From NCBI GenBank assembly GCA_016350165.1, contig CP066225.1, positions 1-64,000 of the forward strand: a stretch of DNA of 64,000 nt, in the 5' to 3' direction. The translations under genes were made by a program, and so were the position numbers. Positions 21,095-30,458 of the stretch are shown here, one piece after another (the first letter of the stretch is position 1; the number at the start of each line of letters is the position of its first letter). The DNA is from Planctomycetota bacterium (GTDB lineage: Bacteria > Planctomycetota > Phycisphaerae > Phycisphaerales > Phycisphaeraceae). Below the pieces are notes generated by a model. It was given only the letters and a program-made list of their open reading frames with translations. It was not told where the DNA came from and searched no databases.

Positions 21095-21122
21095 TTGACA
21101 TTAGTTATGGACACGATATTCT
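21095..21122 (+). promoter_or_regulatory. Sigma-70-type promoter of tRNA-Phe
   Basis: TTGACA (21095-21100), 16 bases, then TATTCT (21117-21122). It lies about 55 bases before the mature tRNA and is divergent from the rplK promoter, with the two -35 boxes only about 17 bases apart. Confidence 0.6.
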
Positions 21123-21175
21123 TGTTGCTCCTGACGGCAAGCCAGCTTGTCAGATGGACAAATTTGAAAAGCAAA

Positions 21176-21248
21176 GGCCAGATAGCTCAGTTGGTAGAGC
21201 ACAGCATTGAAAATGCTGGTGTCCCCGGTTCAAGTCCGGGTCTGGCCA
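21176..21248 (+). tRNA. tRNA-Phe (anticodon GAA)
   Basis: The sequence folds as a complete cloverleaf: acceptor stem GGCCAGA (21176-21182) with TCTGGCC (21241-21247) and discriminator A; D arm GCTC/GAGC; anticodon stem CAGCA/TGCTG with loop TTGAAAA giving GAA; T arm CCCGG/CCGGG with loop TTCAAGT. The CCA end is not encoded beyond the A. A hairpin terminator follows. The AT-rich accessory island begins immediately afterwards; no copy of the tRNA 3' end was seen at the island's far side. Confidence 0.97.
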
Positions 21249-21256
21249 TTATTGGG

Positions 21257-21288
21257 AACCTGCAAGCATGTATGCTGGCAGGTTTTTT
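21257..21288 (+). terminator. Rho-independent terminator after tRNA-Phe
   Basis: AACCTGCAAGCAT pairs with ATGCTGGCAGGTT (one mismatch) across a two-base loop, followed by a T tract. Confidence 0.88.
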
Positions 21289-21289
21289 C

Positions 21290-21761
21290 GTGCGCATATT
21301 TGCGAGTAATGGCTTGAGCATCCCCAAACCCTATATTTGCCTAATTTAGAACTTAAACTATTAAGTAACTAATACTTATGATGATTTGCGGAAATATGGT
21401 TAAATCAACCCAAAACAATATTGAATAATCAATAATCCATCAATAATTACCCCAATTCAATCCATATTAGTCTAGATATCGCAAAATTACATTTTTGTGC
21501 GCGTAGAAATTTGACTACTCTGGCCATTTTTATTCATATTTCGTTGAATTTCTAAACCAACACAAAAACCCTACCCAATCATCATAGATTTAACGCCATC
21601 TATTAAACTGATTAGGAACACCATATTCGTAGGAAATCACACTTAGCTAGAGACACGACATAATAGTCACAATAACAAGCTTGCATGACATACAGACTAG
21701 TCAGACATCAATCTAATATTTTGCACACATCTCTTACTTTACACACTGCCACTTGATAACG
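21290..21761. other. AT-rich stretch with no gene, left edge of the accessory island
   Basis: About 470 bases between the tRNA terminator and the 3' end of the first sulfatase. It is much richer in A and T than the ribosomal genes to the left. No ORF with credible composition, no RNA gene, no integrase fragment and no obvious direct repeat of the tRNA end was seen. Confidence 0.45.
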
Positions 21762-23075
21762 TTACGGTTCAATTTCATTTGGATCTTTAATGATAGCCTG
21801 CCCATGGATTGGGATATCACCATGCAAAAGTGGGTCACTTGTACGAATCTGCCACGCTTCAAGCCTACCACGCATGTGCTGTAGCTTATCTTGATAATCT
21901 GATTGGGTAGCGACATTACACGTTTCCATAGGATCGTGAATCAAATCAAATAAATATTCCCTATCCATGTACTTGTCTTGCCAACCTGATCTCATAAGTA
22001 CGTTTTTCGTCAACCCGCTATCACAGTTCGGCAAAGCTACTGTATTTCGACTGCCGTACCGACGAATGTAAAGAAGTTCTTTCGTACGGGCCATGCGAGA
22101 AACTTCTTTAGAAACATGAACATTAACTGATGCAAAAACTGAATCTTGAATTTGATCTTTTTGCCCATCAATAACCGGCTTAAACGATTGACCCTCAAGC
22201 CAGTTCGGATGTTTTATGCCAATACAATCGCAGATGGTTGGAAATATATCAACTTGTGAAATCAGCGCATCATTTACTTGACCAGGTTGGATGCCGGGCC
22301 CCTTCATTATTAATAAAACACCTGTCCCATGAGATGTGAGATTACATTTCATTTTTGGGAAAGCAATACCATGATCGGTCGTGCAAATAACAATTGTATT
22401 ATCTGCCAAACTCGTTTGTATTAATGCATCAAAAATACGCCCGTATGCTTCGTCCATGACTTCAGCCATGGTACAGTAGGCCGCATAATCATGACGCGTT
22501 TCTTTCGTATCAGGGAATGTAGCTGGCGGACGTTTATATTTGGGATTATGTTTCTTTAAAGGCTCTGGAAATGGACGATGTGTTTCAAATGTACCAAGCG
22601 AAAGAAAGAATGGTTTTTCGTGCTTTTCATTGAAATAATTTATTGCTGCATCAGCCACACCGTGTGCACTAGAATCACAATCAAGCTTACGCTGATACCC
22701 TATAGTTGCATGTGGTTTTTCGCCTGCCGCAATATGTTGAAAGCCTCCTAGTGCTGATACATAACCATGATCATGTAATGTATGGAGGATGTGTTTCTTA
22801 TAGTCTTTGAGCGACCATCCAAGATGCGCGAGGCCGTACATTCCGTTTTGATGAGCATATTGGCCGGTTAAAAGACATGCACGTGCTGGCGAACATGTTG
22901 GGTTGGCACAATGAGCGTCACGAAAAACAGTTCCCGATTCCGCGAATGCCTGCAGATTGGGCGTTTGAACTGGATAGCCATATGGCTGAATATATCTGCC
23001 AGTATCGTGTGAATGAAGATAAATAATATTTGGTTTTTCGATAATTATATTTAACTATTTTATCTTAATTAGCAT
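21762..23075 (-). CDS. Cys-type cytoplasmic sulfatase with an intact body but no canonical start
   Basis: The frame encodes a full-length arylsulfatase-superfamily protein. After a leading segment it reads KPNIIYLHSHDTGRYIQPYG, then CANPTCSPARACLLTGQYAH, whose Cys (codon 61 from 23075) is the formylglycine precursor; ICTTDHGIAFPKMK carries the later metal ligands. The C-terminal DLIHDPMETCNVA is typical. There is no signal peptide. The in-frame ATG at 23075 is followed by TAG at 23057-23055 (codon 7), and the next ATG (22841) lies after the active-site Cys. So either the gene was recently inactivated, or translation starts at a rare codon such as ATT at 23045, just before the conserved KPN. 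No other lesion is visible in about 430 codons. Confidence 0.7.
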
Positions 23076-23142
23076 ATAAAATTTCTCAGAATTTGAGAAT
23101 ATATTTGTTATTTTTCAAACAATATTAAACGCACCGTTAATC

Positions 23143-23158
23143 GAAGCTTATTAGCTAT
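23143..23158. promoter_or_regulatory. Candidate operator, degenerate ATAGC-N6-GCTAT dyad
   Basis: GAAGC, six bases, GCTAT. The right half is perfect and the left half matches at three of five positions. It lies 68 bp upstream of the first sulfatase's ATG. A further isolated GCTAT half-site occurs at 23176. Confidence 0.4.
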
Positions 23159-23159
23159 A

Positions 23160-23730
23160 TTATTAAATTAAATGAGCTATATCAAAGGTATAATATTTTG
23201 GCCTCTCTGTTTTTATCTAAATAATCTGTTGATGAAATTTTCAAAAATTAATTTTTCTTTCATGTCTTAACACTAAAATCAAACAAGTTGCATAACCCAA
23301 TCTTTCTGCAAACGGTATAACCGATAATCAAAATACGTAACCTTCGCAACAATACGAAGTGGACATCTGAATACGTTAATGATTAAGTATTTACTCGTTG
23401 ACTTGAAAAGATGATTCTCACGTCCTGGAATGATTTCACTAGATAGGCATCCCTTCTCCTCGCAAACACTGATTGGGTTGTAATTCCCAATGAGGGACTG
23501 GGATGTATACAGCCGATTCAGAATTTGAGGTGCCATTTAGATTCGGCAGAATAATTTCTGCGAGAGAAGCCACCTAGTTGTAAATCGTTGAAGATGCTGT
23601 ACTTCATGAACCTTAACGTTCATAAACTGTTGAGAGAGAAACTGAAAATTGACGGTTCGGAGCGTTTTAATGGCTGGATATCTATAATTTTGCGATTAGA
23701 AATTTCGATTCCCTTGACGTTTCAGTCCAA
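23160..23730. other. Intergenic region between the first sulfatase and the regulator; possible decayed ORF
   Basis: An AT-rich region of about 570 bases. On the minus strand, 23536-23279 is open for 85 codons (starting MAPQILNRLYTSQSLIGNYN), with a plausible amino-acid mixture but no recognised family and no convincing ribosome-binding site. It may be a gene remnant. Nothing else was recognised. Confidence 0.3.
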
Positions 23731-23733
23731 TAT

Positions 23734-23749
23734 AAGAGAATTTGCTATA
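23734..23749. promoter_or_regulatory. Candidate operator half-site upstream of the regulator gene
   Basis: TAAGA, six bases, GCTAT, then ATAATGG. Only the right half matches the repeated dyad well. Its place 60 bp before the GntR/LacI-type regulator is compatible with autoregulation. The overlapping TATAAT could be a -10 box. Confidence 0.35.
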
Positions 23750-23809
23750 TAATGGAGTATAGATGGCATTTGTATGGATATATCAATATTTTTATGACTA
23801 GTTTTCATT

Positions 23810-24868
23810 ATGGCACCAAGACCTAAATACATTGAAGTTGCAAATATCATTACCAGAAGAATTGATAATGGTGATTATTTTCTAAAAGATATTCCTGGTG
23901 AAAGGCGAATTGCTGACGCGACGGGAGTGAGTTATATGACAGCTCGTAAGGCTGTTAATGAACTCTTAACACAGCGCATTTTGTCACGTAAAGAAAATGG
24001 TGCATTGAAGATTCATCCAAGTTACAACCGCAAACTTGGCAAGATCCATACTGTTTTTCTTTATCCTTCATATCCTTCGAACCACTTGAATCAGTGTAGA
24101 TCGATTGTTACAGAAGCGTTGAATGAGCATGATGCTATTCTGAGGCCATTGCAATACACGCACTGGGATGATCCGGTTCTGCTGGAAGCATTTGATAATG
24201 CGGACGGAATAATTTTAATTGCAAGTACTGAGCCGATTACAGCACATGCACTAAGCCAATTGAACATGCAAAATAATAAAGTTGTCATATTTGACAGTGA
24301 TTTTACAGAACAAGGTATCCCATCGATCCAACTGTTCCCGCGTGAACATCTTTATAAATTATTTGAGCATGTTGCGAAGCAATGTGGGAAGAAGATCGAT
24401 TTACTGAATACACAAGGTCATGATAATGAAATCTATCGCCGTATTGACCTTTGGAAGTCATGGGCTAAAGAGAATGGGATTGAGACGAATGTATGGGATG
24501 ACCCTGCCCCAGCATTTACTGATTCTCGTGAAAGAGCATACAAGCTAACGAAAAAGCTGATTGATAAAAAATCGTTTAATGCGAATGCGATTATTTGTAC
24601 GACTCAAGACGTTGCTGTGGGTGCAAGTCGTGCATGCCATGACCGTAGCATTCAAATTGGAGACGAACTGTCTATCTGTTCAATCAATATTGGCGCTGAA
24701 GCCAAGTATTTTTACCCTTCAATTACTGGCTTAGATTTCCCTGTAATCAACAAACAACTTAAAACTTGTATTGATTGGTTCTCGCCTAAGGTAAAGAATT
24801 GGAAACAATCACTGCTACTAACTAGTAGTACGCCAAATTTATTCTTAGGTGAATCAACTGGCCACTAA
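23810..24868 (+). CDS. Transcriptional regulator: GntR-type winged helix fused to LacI-type sensor domain
   Basis: A 352-residue protein. Residues about 5-70 are a GntR winged helix-turn-helix: YIEVANIITRRIDNGDYFLK, then IPGERRIADATGVSYMTARK and AVNELLTQRILSRKENG. From residue 75 on, it resembles the periplasmic-binding-protein-like sensor of LacI/GalR regulators (IHTVFLYPSY, DNADGIILIASTEPI, ANAIICTTQDVAVGASRACH, ISICSINIG-like segment). This AraR-like architecture typically senses a sugar. It is the only regulator in the island, and the repeated ATAGC-N6-GCTAT dyads around it are its likely operators (inference). It ends in a strong bidirectional terminator. Confidence 0.85.
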   Translation: MAPRPKYIEVANIITRRIDNGDYFLKDIPGERRIADATGVSYMTARKAVNELLTQRILSRKENGALKIHPSYNRKLGKIHTVFLYPSYPSNHLNQCRSIVTEALNEHDAILRPLQYTHWDDPVLLEAFDNADGIILIASTEPITAHALSQLNMQNNKVVIFDSDFTEQGIPSIQLFPREHLYKLFEHVAKQCGKKIDLLNTQGHDNEIYRRIDLWKSWAKENGIETNVWDDPAPAFTDSRERAYKLTKKLIDKKSFNANAIICTTQDVAVGASRACHDRSIQIGDELSICSINIGAEAKYFYPSITGLDFPVINKQLKTCIDWFSPKVKNWKQSLLLTSSTPNLFLGESTGH

Positions 24869-24881
24869 ATGACAAATTAAT

Positions 24882-24928
24882 AAAAACAAGAGCGACAAGC
24901 AAAATTACTTGTCGCTCTTGTTTTTTAC
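24882..24928. terminator. Strong bidirectional terminator
   Basis: An 18-bp perfect stem (AAAAACAAGAGCGACAAG with its complement) around an eight-base loop, with T tracts on both strands. It separates the regulator gene from the convergent GH71-like gene. Confidence 0.92.
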
Positions 24929-25009
24929 ATATCATGTTCAACCGTAATTCGATTACCTCAATTATTCCCTAATATTTTGGCGTATGAAAATTGAATCGTT
25001 TTACATTTA

Positions 25010-26770
25010 TTACTGTGGTATTGGTATTTTATAACGCTTCTTCCAATTTGGCTCACCATGACTCACAACATATTCATCAAGTATGGGAAGCTTAATGTAA
25101 CTGCCAAAAATACTCTCTGTGTATCGATTATATTCGCTTGACCACCCAATAAGTGACCGATCTGTTCGATATGGTTTATATGTAATCCATTCTGTTGGCC
25201 GCAACTTGATCACGCGTTTGCTTTTCAAAACCACATCTACCTCAACTTTACCCTTTTGAAGTGGAATATATACACTTTGCAACCCTGCACTAACTCGCTT
25301 AATAAATTTTTTATTTATATAGACACGCGCTGGTTGCTTCAGAATCGTGACGACTTCGATTACATCCATAAGATTGCCTACTTCGTTATCTGATATTTTT
25401 CCAATTCTACTGCTCATAGGAATATCAAATATTAAAGGCTTAACTTCCCATGGGTGCTTTCGGTACGTGACCAAAGCAATGTCATTTTGATTTTTGTAGT
25501 TTTGTATTTGCCAATTTTTCTTGTAAAAGTCTAGGAGCACAGCAGGTACATAGTTGTGATCTAAACTAGGTGCAATATGGTGCCCCTCTGGATAATCATT
25601 CCATGTTGTAATCGTAACCATTGAGGCATCCCAATCTTTCGCTTTTTGTAAACACAAACGGAAATTTTCGGTACCTCGTAGTGGAATATAGTGCTTTTTA
25701 ATATCACTAACTTTTGCTTGGTTTACTGACTTTTCACTATTAAGAAGTTTGTGTGGCTTGTTACGCTGAAACACTTTTGAATCATAAAAATCAATATATG
25801 CTGCCTGCACATAATCCACACCTGCTCTCTTGCAGGCAGCTCTGATTTTTGCCCAATGCTTATATATTTTTTCATTCGTAATTGTTGGTACAAATCCAGT
25901 AACTGCTTCAAAATTATCAACAGCTGCCTTTATATACTGGTCATACTTTGCTTGCCACTTTGTATCATCCGAAAGCGTTGGATAATCCATAATATGGTAG
26001 ACAAACATCGCTTCTACTTTTATTTTTTGAAACAATTTATCGTAAGCTGAGCGAACTGATTTCATGGTCGTTTGCAAGTCTTCCGCATCGATCATAGCAC
26101 CATTGTGAGGCACCAAATCAGAAATAGAATCTCCATGCCATGACATAAAAACAATGCGTCCATTGCGATCTCGAAGCCAATGATTTGAATCTCTTAGGCC
26201 ATTGATTAGATCATTGATTTGTAATGCCCATTTGTTTATTTTGTCATCTGCACTGTCTTTACCTCCGGGATGCGAGAGGCATAAAGTGAGCTTAAAATCT
26301 AGATTTTTCTTTTCGCAAACATCGAAAAATGTACGAATGATATCATTCCATGTGTATTCACCTTGGTCATTACGGCCTTGCCACAACACGTAATAGAAAT
26401 GAAAACCATCAATCCCCATTTTCATAGCTGTGCGTATTTCTTCCTCAACTATTTTCTCTCGTGATTTATTGGATTTCATCTGCTCATAAGGTAAAAGAGC
26501 AACGTATTGCGCACCACCACCAATACCCTTTGACGGCCCGTCGGGACGAAAATGTTCAGATTTAATACGCCAATTATCGTTGTACGCATTAATATCCGTC
26601 ATGTAATGCGCAATTACTGGCTTTCCTGGAATCAATGGTGTTTTATGATTCTGATTTTCTGTTTTTGATTGTGAAAATGCTGTGCCACAAATAAGCATAA
26701 TGCTCACTGCCACGATTAGCACATATAAAGTATTGCGAATTATAAGTTGGTGATTATTCAATTCTCTCAC
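25010..26770 (-). CDS. Exported GH71/GH99-like glycoside hydrolase candidate
   Basis: A 586-residue protein. A hydrophobic signal segment (TLYVLIVAVSIMLICGTAFS, residues 14-33) follows a GTG start with AAAGG upstream; no early ATG exists. PVIAHYMTDINAYNDNW at about 50, MGIDGFHFYYVLW at about 115 and ITTWNDYPEGHHIAPSLDHN at about 410 resemble GH71 (alpha-1,3-glucanase) proteins, whose hallmark strand is TWNDYGESHYI, and the related GH99 alpha-mannan enzymes. The last 150 residues look like a beta-sandwich. It is the last gene of the minus-strand sulfatase operon (94 bp after the preceding gene). A role in cutting a sulfated glycan is inferred from context. Confidence 0.65.
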   Translation of the reverse strand: MRELNNHQLIIRNTLYVLIVAVSIMLICGTAFSQSKTENQNHKTPLIPGKPVIAHYMTDINAYNDNWRIKSEHFRPDGPSKGIGGGAQYVALLPYEQMKSNKSREKIVEEEIRTAMKMGIDGFHFYYVLWQGRNDQGEYTWNDIIRTFFDVCEKKNLDFKLTLCLSHPGGKDSADDKINKWALQINDLINGLRDSNHWLRDRNGRIVFMSWHGDSISDLVPHNGAMIDAEDLQTTMKSVRSAYDKLFQKIKVEAMFVYHIMDYPTLSDDTKWQAKYDQYIKAAVDNFEAVTGFVPTITNEKIYKHWAKIRAACKRAGVDYVQAAYIDFYDSKVFQRNKPHKLLNSEKSVNQAKVSDIKKHYIPLRGTENFRLCLQKAKDWDASMVTITTWNDYPEGHHIAPSLDHNYVPAVLLDFYKKNWQIQNYKNQNDIALVTYRKHPWEVKPLIFDIPMSSRIGKISDNEVGNLMDVIEVVTILKQPARVYINKKFIKRVSAGLQSVYIPLQKGKVEVDVVLKSKRVIKLRPTEWITYKPYRTDRSLIGWSSEYNRYTESIFGSYIKLPILDEYVVSHGEPNWKKRYKIPIPQ

Positions 26771-26864
26771 AAACCTTTATGTCGAAACGATATAGAAAAA
26801 GGAAATAATCAGGTTGAAGTTATTACCTTTTGATAAAACACAACCTTACAACTTTACCTTTAAT

Positions 26865-28469
26865 CTACTTCGTGAATTCACCAAATGGTCGATCCGGGAA
26901 GTTTTTCAATTCTTCACGTAGTTTTTGCTTCATATCCTCAAGTACTTTTGGATATTGATCCGCAACATTTTTTCGCTCATCAGGATCAGCTTCAAGATCA
27001 TATAATTGATCTACAACAAAATAATTTGGGTGACCATCTGCAGCACGTTTGGCCAACTGTGCATGACTGAACCAATAAGGACGATCAATCACTTCATTTT
27101 TTACGCCTTTGAATTTCTCACCTGCTGCAATCTTAGCTTCTACTTTGTCTGAGTAACGAATGGCAATATACTTCCAACGGTCTGTTTTGATCGCACGTGC
27201 ATCGCCAAGCTCGGCCAGCAGCGCCTCACGTATTGGTTCCTCATCGCTTTTGAATACTGACGCAAAACTTGTTCCATCTATACGCATTTTATCTGGCACA
27301 TCTACGCCAGTTGCCTCAAATACTGTTGGAGCAATGTCAATATTTGCGACAATGTGCTCATAATCACGACCCGGATTTAATATACCATTCTTCCAGTAAG
27401 CCACGAATGGAACCCTCATACCAAAGTCGTAGAGCGTTGATTTCCCATGCTTACGCAAACCATGGTCAGATGTGAATATAATAAGTGTATCGTCTGCAAC
27501 GCCTAATTCATCCAGTTTATCCAATAAAGCACCGACAGAATCGTCAAACCAAAGTGAATGGAATGTTGCTTCCTTTTTCCCTTCATTAAGCACACGTGGG
27601 ATGAGTGTATCTCGGCTTGCCTGCACTTGAGGCGCTTTATTCAGATAACCTTCAGGAGTCAATCTTGGATCAGCATCAACTGAATATTTATATTTACCAT
27701 CACGCTTCCATGCGGGATGAGGACCATGTGGAACCGTTACAGCAAAATACAGAAAGAAAGGATTCGTTGCATTCTTTTGTTGATCTAAAAAATCTAAACC
27801 GGCTTGAACAGTGTATTCTAGATTGTGTACATTCGATACTTCGTTGAAGATCTCTCGAGTATTGGCACTATAGACCGCACCAGCATAATCAAAACCAAAT
27901 GCTTTAACTTTCTCCTGCCAAACACGTTGATTGAACATCATTGCTGAGGTAATTTCTGAATCTTTTGGATCAGTATTTTTCTTATAGAACTTAAGCCCAC
28001 CCTCTTCCCAATTCTTTGATGATCGAAGAAGATGATGATCAGTCACATGAAATTTACCTACAAATCCTGTGTTATAACCATTAGCTTGCATCACAGAAGG
28101 TAAATTCCATTCATCCCGCTCAAGTTGTACATTAAAATCGGGATGATTATTTGTACCTTTGGGGTACAACTTCAAATATTCAGGTGCGTCATTATGCCCA
28201 GCATATCGTCCGGTTAAGAAACTATATCGAGATGGCGTACTCACCGTAGATGTCACATTGCCATTGGTAAATCGAATACCATTATTGGCCATTTGATCAA
28301 TACGTGGCGTAAAGTAGTCAGAATTATATGCACCGACTACACCCGGGTCTTGATCATCAGTTACGATGACTAACACATTTGGCCGATTCGCTGCCATACA
28401 CACGCTACTCATTGCCAAGGTAGAAGTAGCGGCAATAACACATGCTTTTTTGAAATATTTTTTATTCAT
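26865..28469 (-). CDS. Exported Ser-type sulfatase
   Basis: 534 residues from the ATG at 28469; in-frame TTG/GTG codons further upstream are unlikely starts. The signal peptide is MNKKYFKKACVIAATSTLAM with an MAA cleavage region. NVLVIVTDDQDPGVVGA supplies two metal-binding Asp. VSTPSRYSFLTGRYAGHN carries the active-site motif, with Ser77 in the position converted to formylglycine (S-x-P-S-R), which requires a radical-SAM anSME-type maturase. TSDHGLRKHGKSTLYD holds the later metal ligands and Lys. It removes sulfate esters, probably from a polysaccharide in the periplasm or outside. It is 37 bp downstream of another sulfatase gene, in the same operon. Confidence 0.9.
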   Translation of the reverse strand: MNKKYFKKACVIAATSTLAMSSVCMAANRPNVLVIVTDDQDPGVVGAYNSDYFTPRIDQMANNGIRFTNGNVTSTVSTPSRYSFLTGRYAGHNDAPEYLKLYPKGTNNHPDFNVQLERDEWNLPSVMQANGYNTGFVGKFHVTDHHLLRSSKNWEEGGLKFYKKNTDPKDSEITSAMMFNQRVWQEKVKAFGFDYAGAVYSANTREIFNEVSNVHNLEYTVQAGLDFLDQQKNATNPFFLYFAVTVPHGPHPAWKRDGKYKYSVDADPRLTPEGYLNKAPQVQASRDTLIPRVLNEGKKEATFHSLWFDDSVGALLDKLDELGVADDTLIIFTSDHGLRKHGKSTLYDFGMRVPFVAYWKNGILNPGRDYEHIVANIDIAPTVFEATGVDVPDKMRIDGTSFASVFKSDEEPIREALLAELGDARAIKTDRWKYIAIRYSDKVEAKIAAGEKFKGVKNEVIDRPYWFSHAQLAKRAADGHPNYFVVDQLYDLEADPDERKNVADQYPKVLEDMKQKLREELKNFPDRPFGEFTK

Positions 28470-28506
28470 TATCAACACCAATAGTTTTCAAGTTACTAAC
28501 TAATTT

Positions 28507-29991
28507 TCAATTAAAATTATTAAGCCATGCTGTCGGAACCTTAGCTAGATCAAGCTGCTTTTTCATCTCATAAACAAGTTCGGTTTGCTGTTGCTCAAAA
28601 CCTGCTCTTCCATACAAATCATTTTGCTCGTAAGGGTCTTCTGTAAGGTTATACATGCTCAAAGTACCACTTCCTGGATATGCCATAAGCTTCCAATCGT
28701 TGGCCAAAGTAATTGTTACCCAATTTGGAATACCATCATTTGTGACCTCTTTCTCGCCATAACCAAAGTTTAAAGCGAAACGATTGCCATCATCATTGTT
28801 GATATTATTCTTAATTAAATTCGCAAATGATTGGCCATCCGCATGGCTTGGTGTTGCGATACCTGCTATATCCAAAATAGTTGGCATAAAATCGACACGA
28901 CTGACCGGGCTTGCAACGATACGACCATCGCCTGCAACCAACTGCCCAGCTGACCATACAATAAGTGGAACTCTAACACTTTCCTCCCATGGGAGCTTCT
29001 TCCATATATCACCATGCTCTCCATATACCATGCCATTATCACCAGTTAAAATAACAATGGTATTATCCGAGAAACCTTTTTTGTTCAAAACTTTTAATAT
29101 TCTCGCAATACCATCATCAACTGATAACATCATTTCTGCTTGATTGCGTGTAAATTCAAGCAATCGCTTTGGCGTATAATGCTTGCCACGATTCTTCATT
29201 AATGAGCCGTAATCAGTACGCCCTAAGTTAAAAGGCTCAACAAATGACTCGTATTTACCAGCATATTTTTCATCCGGGTTAAATGGAGCATGCGCACTTA
29301 AAGGTGCTAAATGCACGTAAAAAGGCTTATCGCCATCAAGCTTTTCAATATAAGATGAAGCTTCAATAAAAAATTCATCTGTTGCATAGTTTTCCGCTAA
29401 GTACCGAGACCCCGACTTGCCATTCTCATCTAGCATGTATCTAAAATACATCTTTCGATGAAAATATTGATTACGAGCATCTTTTAAACTCTGCCCTGGT
29501 TCTTGATAAACACCTGACCACGTAAAAACAGTATCAAAATTAGGCGACAGATTTTCTTTAGTCATCAAGTCCCAACCGATATGCCACTTCCCAAAATATC
29601 CAGATTGATAACCATTTTCCTTTAGATACTTTGTATACAGTTTATTGTAATGCGGATAATTTGATAATTTCTGGCTACCTGGAGGCATGTGAAAATGGTT
29701 ATATTGCTTGTTCTGTTGCGGATACATACCTGTAAGTAATGCTGTACGAGATGGTGTACTCAACGGAACAGTGCAATACGAACGGTCAAAAGTTACTCCT
29801 TCTTGAGCTAACTTATCTATTGTTGGTGTTTCTAAGTATGGATGACCAGCTTCACCATAAAAATCGTATCGCCAATCATCAATATCGATGACTACTATAT
29901 TTGGCTTCTCAACAGGTTTTACCACTTCAGCCAAAGCAGCTGTTTGCGAGATGGAAAAACAAATCATTCCAGTAATCATTAAACTTTTCAT
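28507..29991 (-). CDS. Exported Ser-type sulfatase
   Basis: A 494-residue protein. The short signal peptide is MKSLMITGMICFSISQTAAL. PNIVVIDIDDWRYDFYGEAG holds the metal-binding Asp pair. The active-site motif VPLSTPSRTALLTGMYPQQN has Ser78 as the formylglycine precursor. VILTGDNGMVYGEHGDIWKK supplies the second metal site; the usual TSDHG is TGDNG here, as in several characterised S1 subfamilies. It is first in the minus-strand operon with the sulfatase at 26865 and the GH71-like gene. A perfect operator dyad lies 130 bp upstream at 30123. The specific substrate is not readable. Confidence 0.9.
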   Translation of the reverse strand: MKSLMITGMICFSISQTAALAEVVKPVEKPNIVVIDIDDWRYDFYGEAGHPYLETPTIDKLAQEGVTFDRSYCTVPLSTPSRTALLTGMYPQQNKQYNHFHMPPGSQKLSNYPHYNKLYTKYLKENGYQSGYFGKWHIGWDLMTKENLSPNFDTVFTWSGVYQEPGQSLKDARNQYFHRKMYFRYMLDENGKSGSRYLAENYATDEFFIEASSYIEKLDGDKPFYVHLAPLSAHAPFNPDEKYAGKYESFVEPFNLGRTDYGSLMKNRGKHYTPKRLLEFTRNQAEMMLSVDDGIARILKVLNKKGFSDNTIVILTGDNGMVYGEHGDIWKKLPWEESVRVPLIVWSAGQLVAGDGRIVASPVSRVDFMPTILDIAGIATPSHADGQSFANLIKNNINNDDGNRFALNFGYGEKEVTNDGIPNWVTITLANDWKLMAYPGSGTLSMYNLTEDPYEQNDLYGRAGFEQQQTELVYEMKKQLDLAKVPTAWLNNFN

Positions 29992-30122
29992 GAAAATCTC
30001 TGCCTGCTATTTTAAATATCTAAAAAAGGCAAACCACATTCAATAAGCTTCTACCCATACTTTTCGATTCGTTAACGTGGAAATAATATCGCATACATTT
30101 AATATGATATGCAATATTCACT

Positions 30123-30138
30123 ATAGCATATTCGCTAT
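30123..30138. promoter_or_regulatory. Candidate operator, perfect ATAGC-N6-GCTAT dyad
   Basis: ATAGC, ATATTC, GCTAT. It lies in the 467-bp divergent region 29992-30458, upstream of the minus-strand sulfatase operon. The rest of this AT-rich region holds no gene. Confidence 0.65.
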
Positions 30139-30368
30139 TTTCTGTAACGTCAAGATATTATTTTAAACCTAGCTGATCTGTAACTTTTCTCATCTGAACC
30201 GACAGCATTACTAATAAATTACAACATATCACTAACATATCCTACTAATATATGAATATTTATGCGATAATCACATTACTTCTATGCATCAAGCTTGCAG
30301 GTTTAGATTCTCTTGTCCACATGAACACGAGCCATTATTGAAAGAAGTATGTAATTGGATTGTTTTCT

Positions 30369-30384
30369 ATATCATTTTTGCTAT
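30369..30384. promoter_or_regulatory. Candidate operator, one-mismatch dyad
   Basis: ATATC, ATTTTT, GCTAT, followed by ATTTTATG. It lies 75 bp upstream of the plus-strand sulfatase remnant that heads the 30459-34128 group, so each side of the divergent region has its own site. Confidence 0.5.
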
Positions 30385-30458
30385 ATTTTATGCAGAGACA
30401 ATTAATATACCTTCCACACACGCATTAGCTCAGTTTTGTTTCCTACTGGATATGTTCT

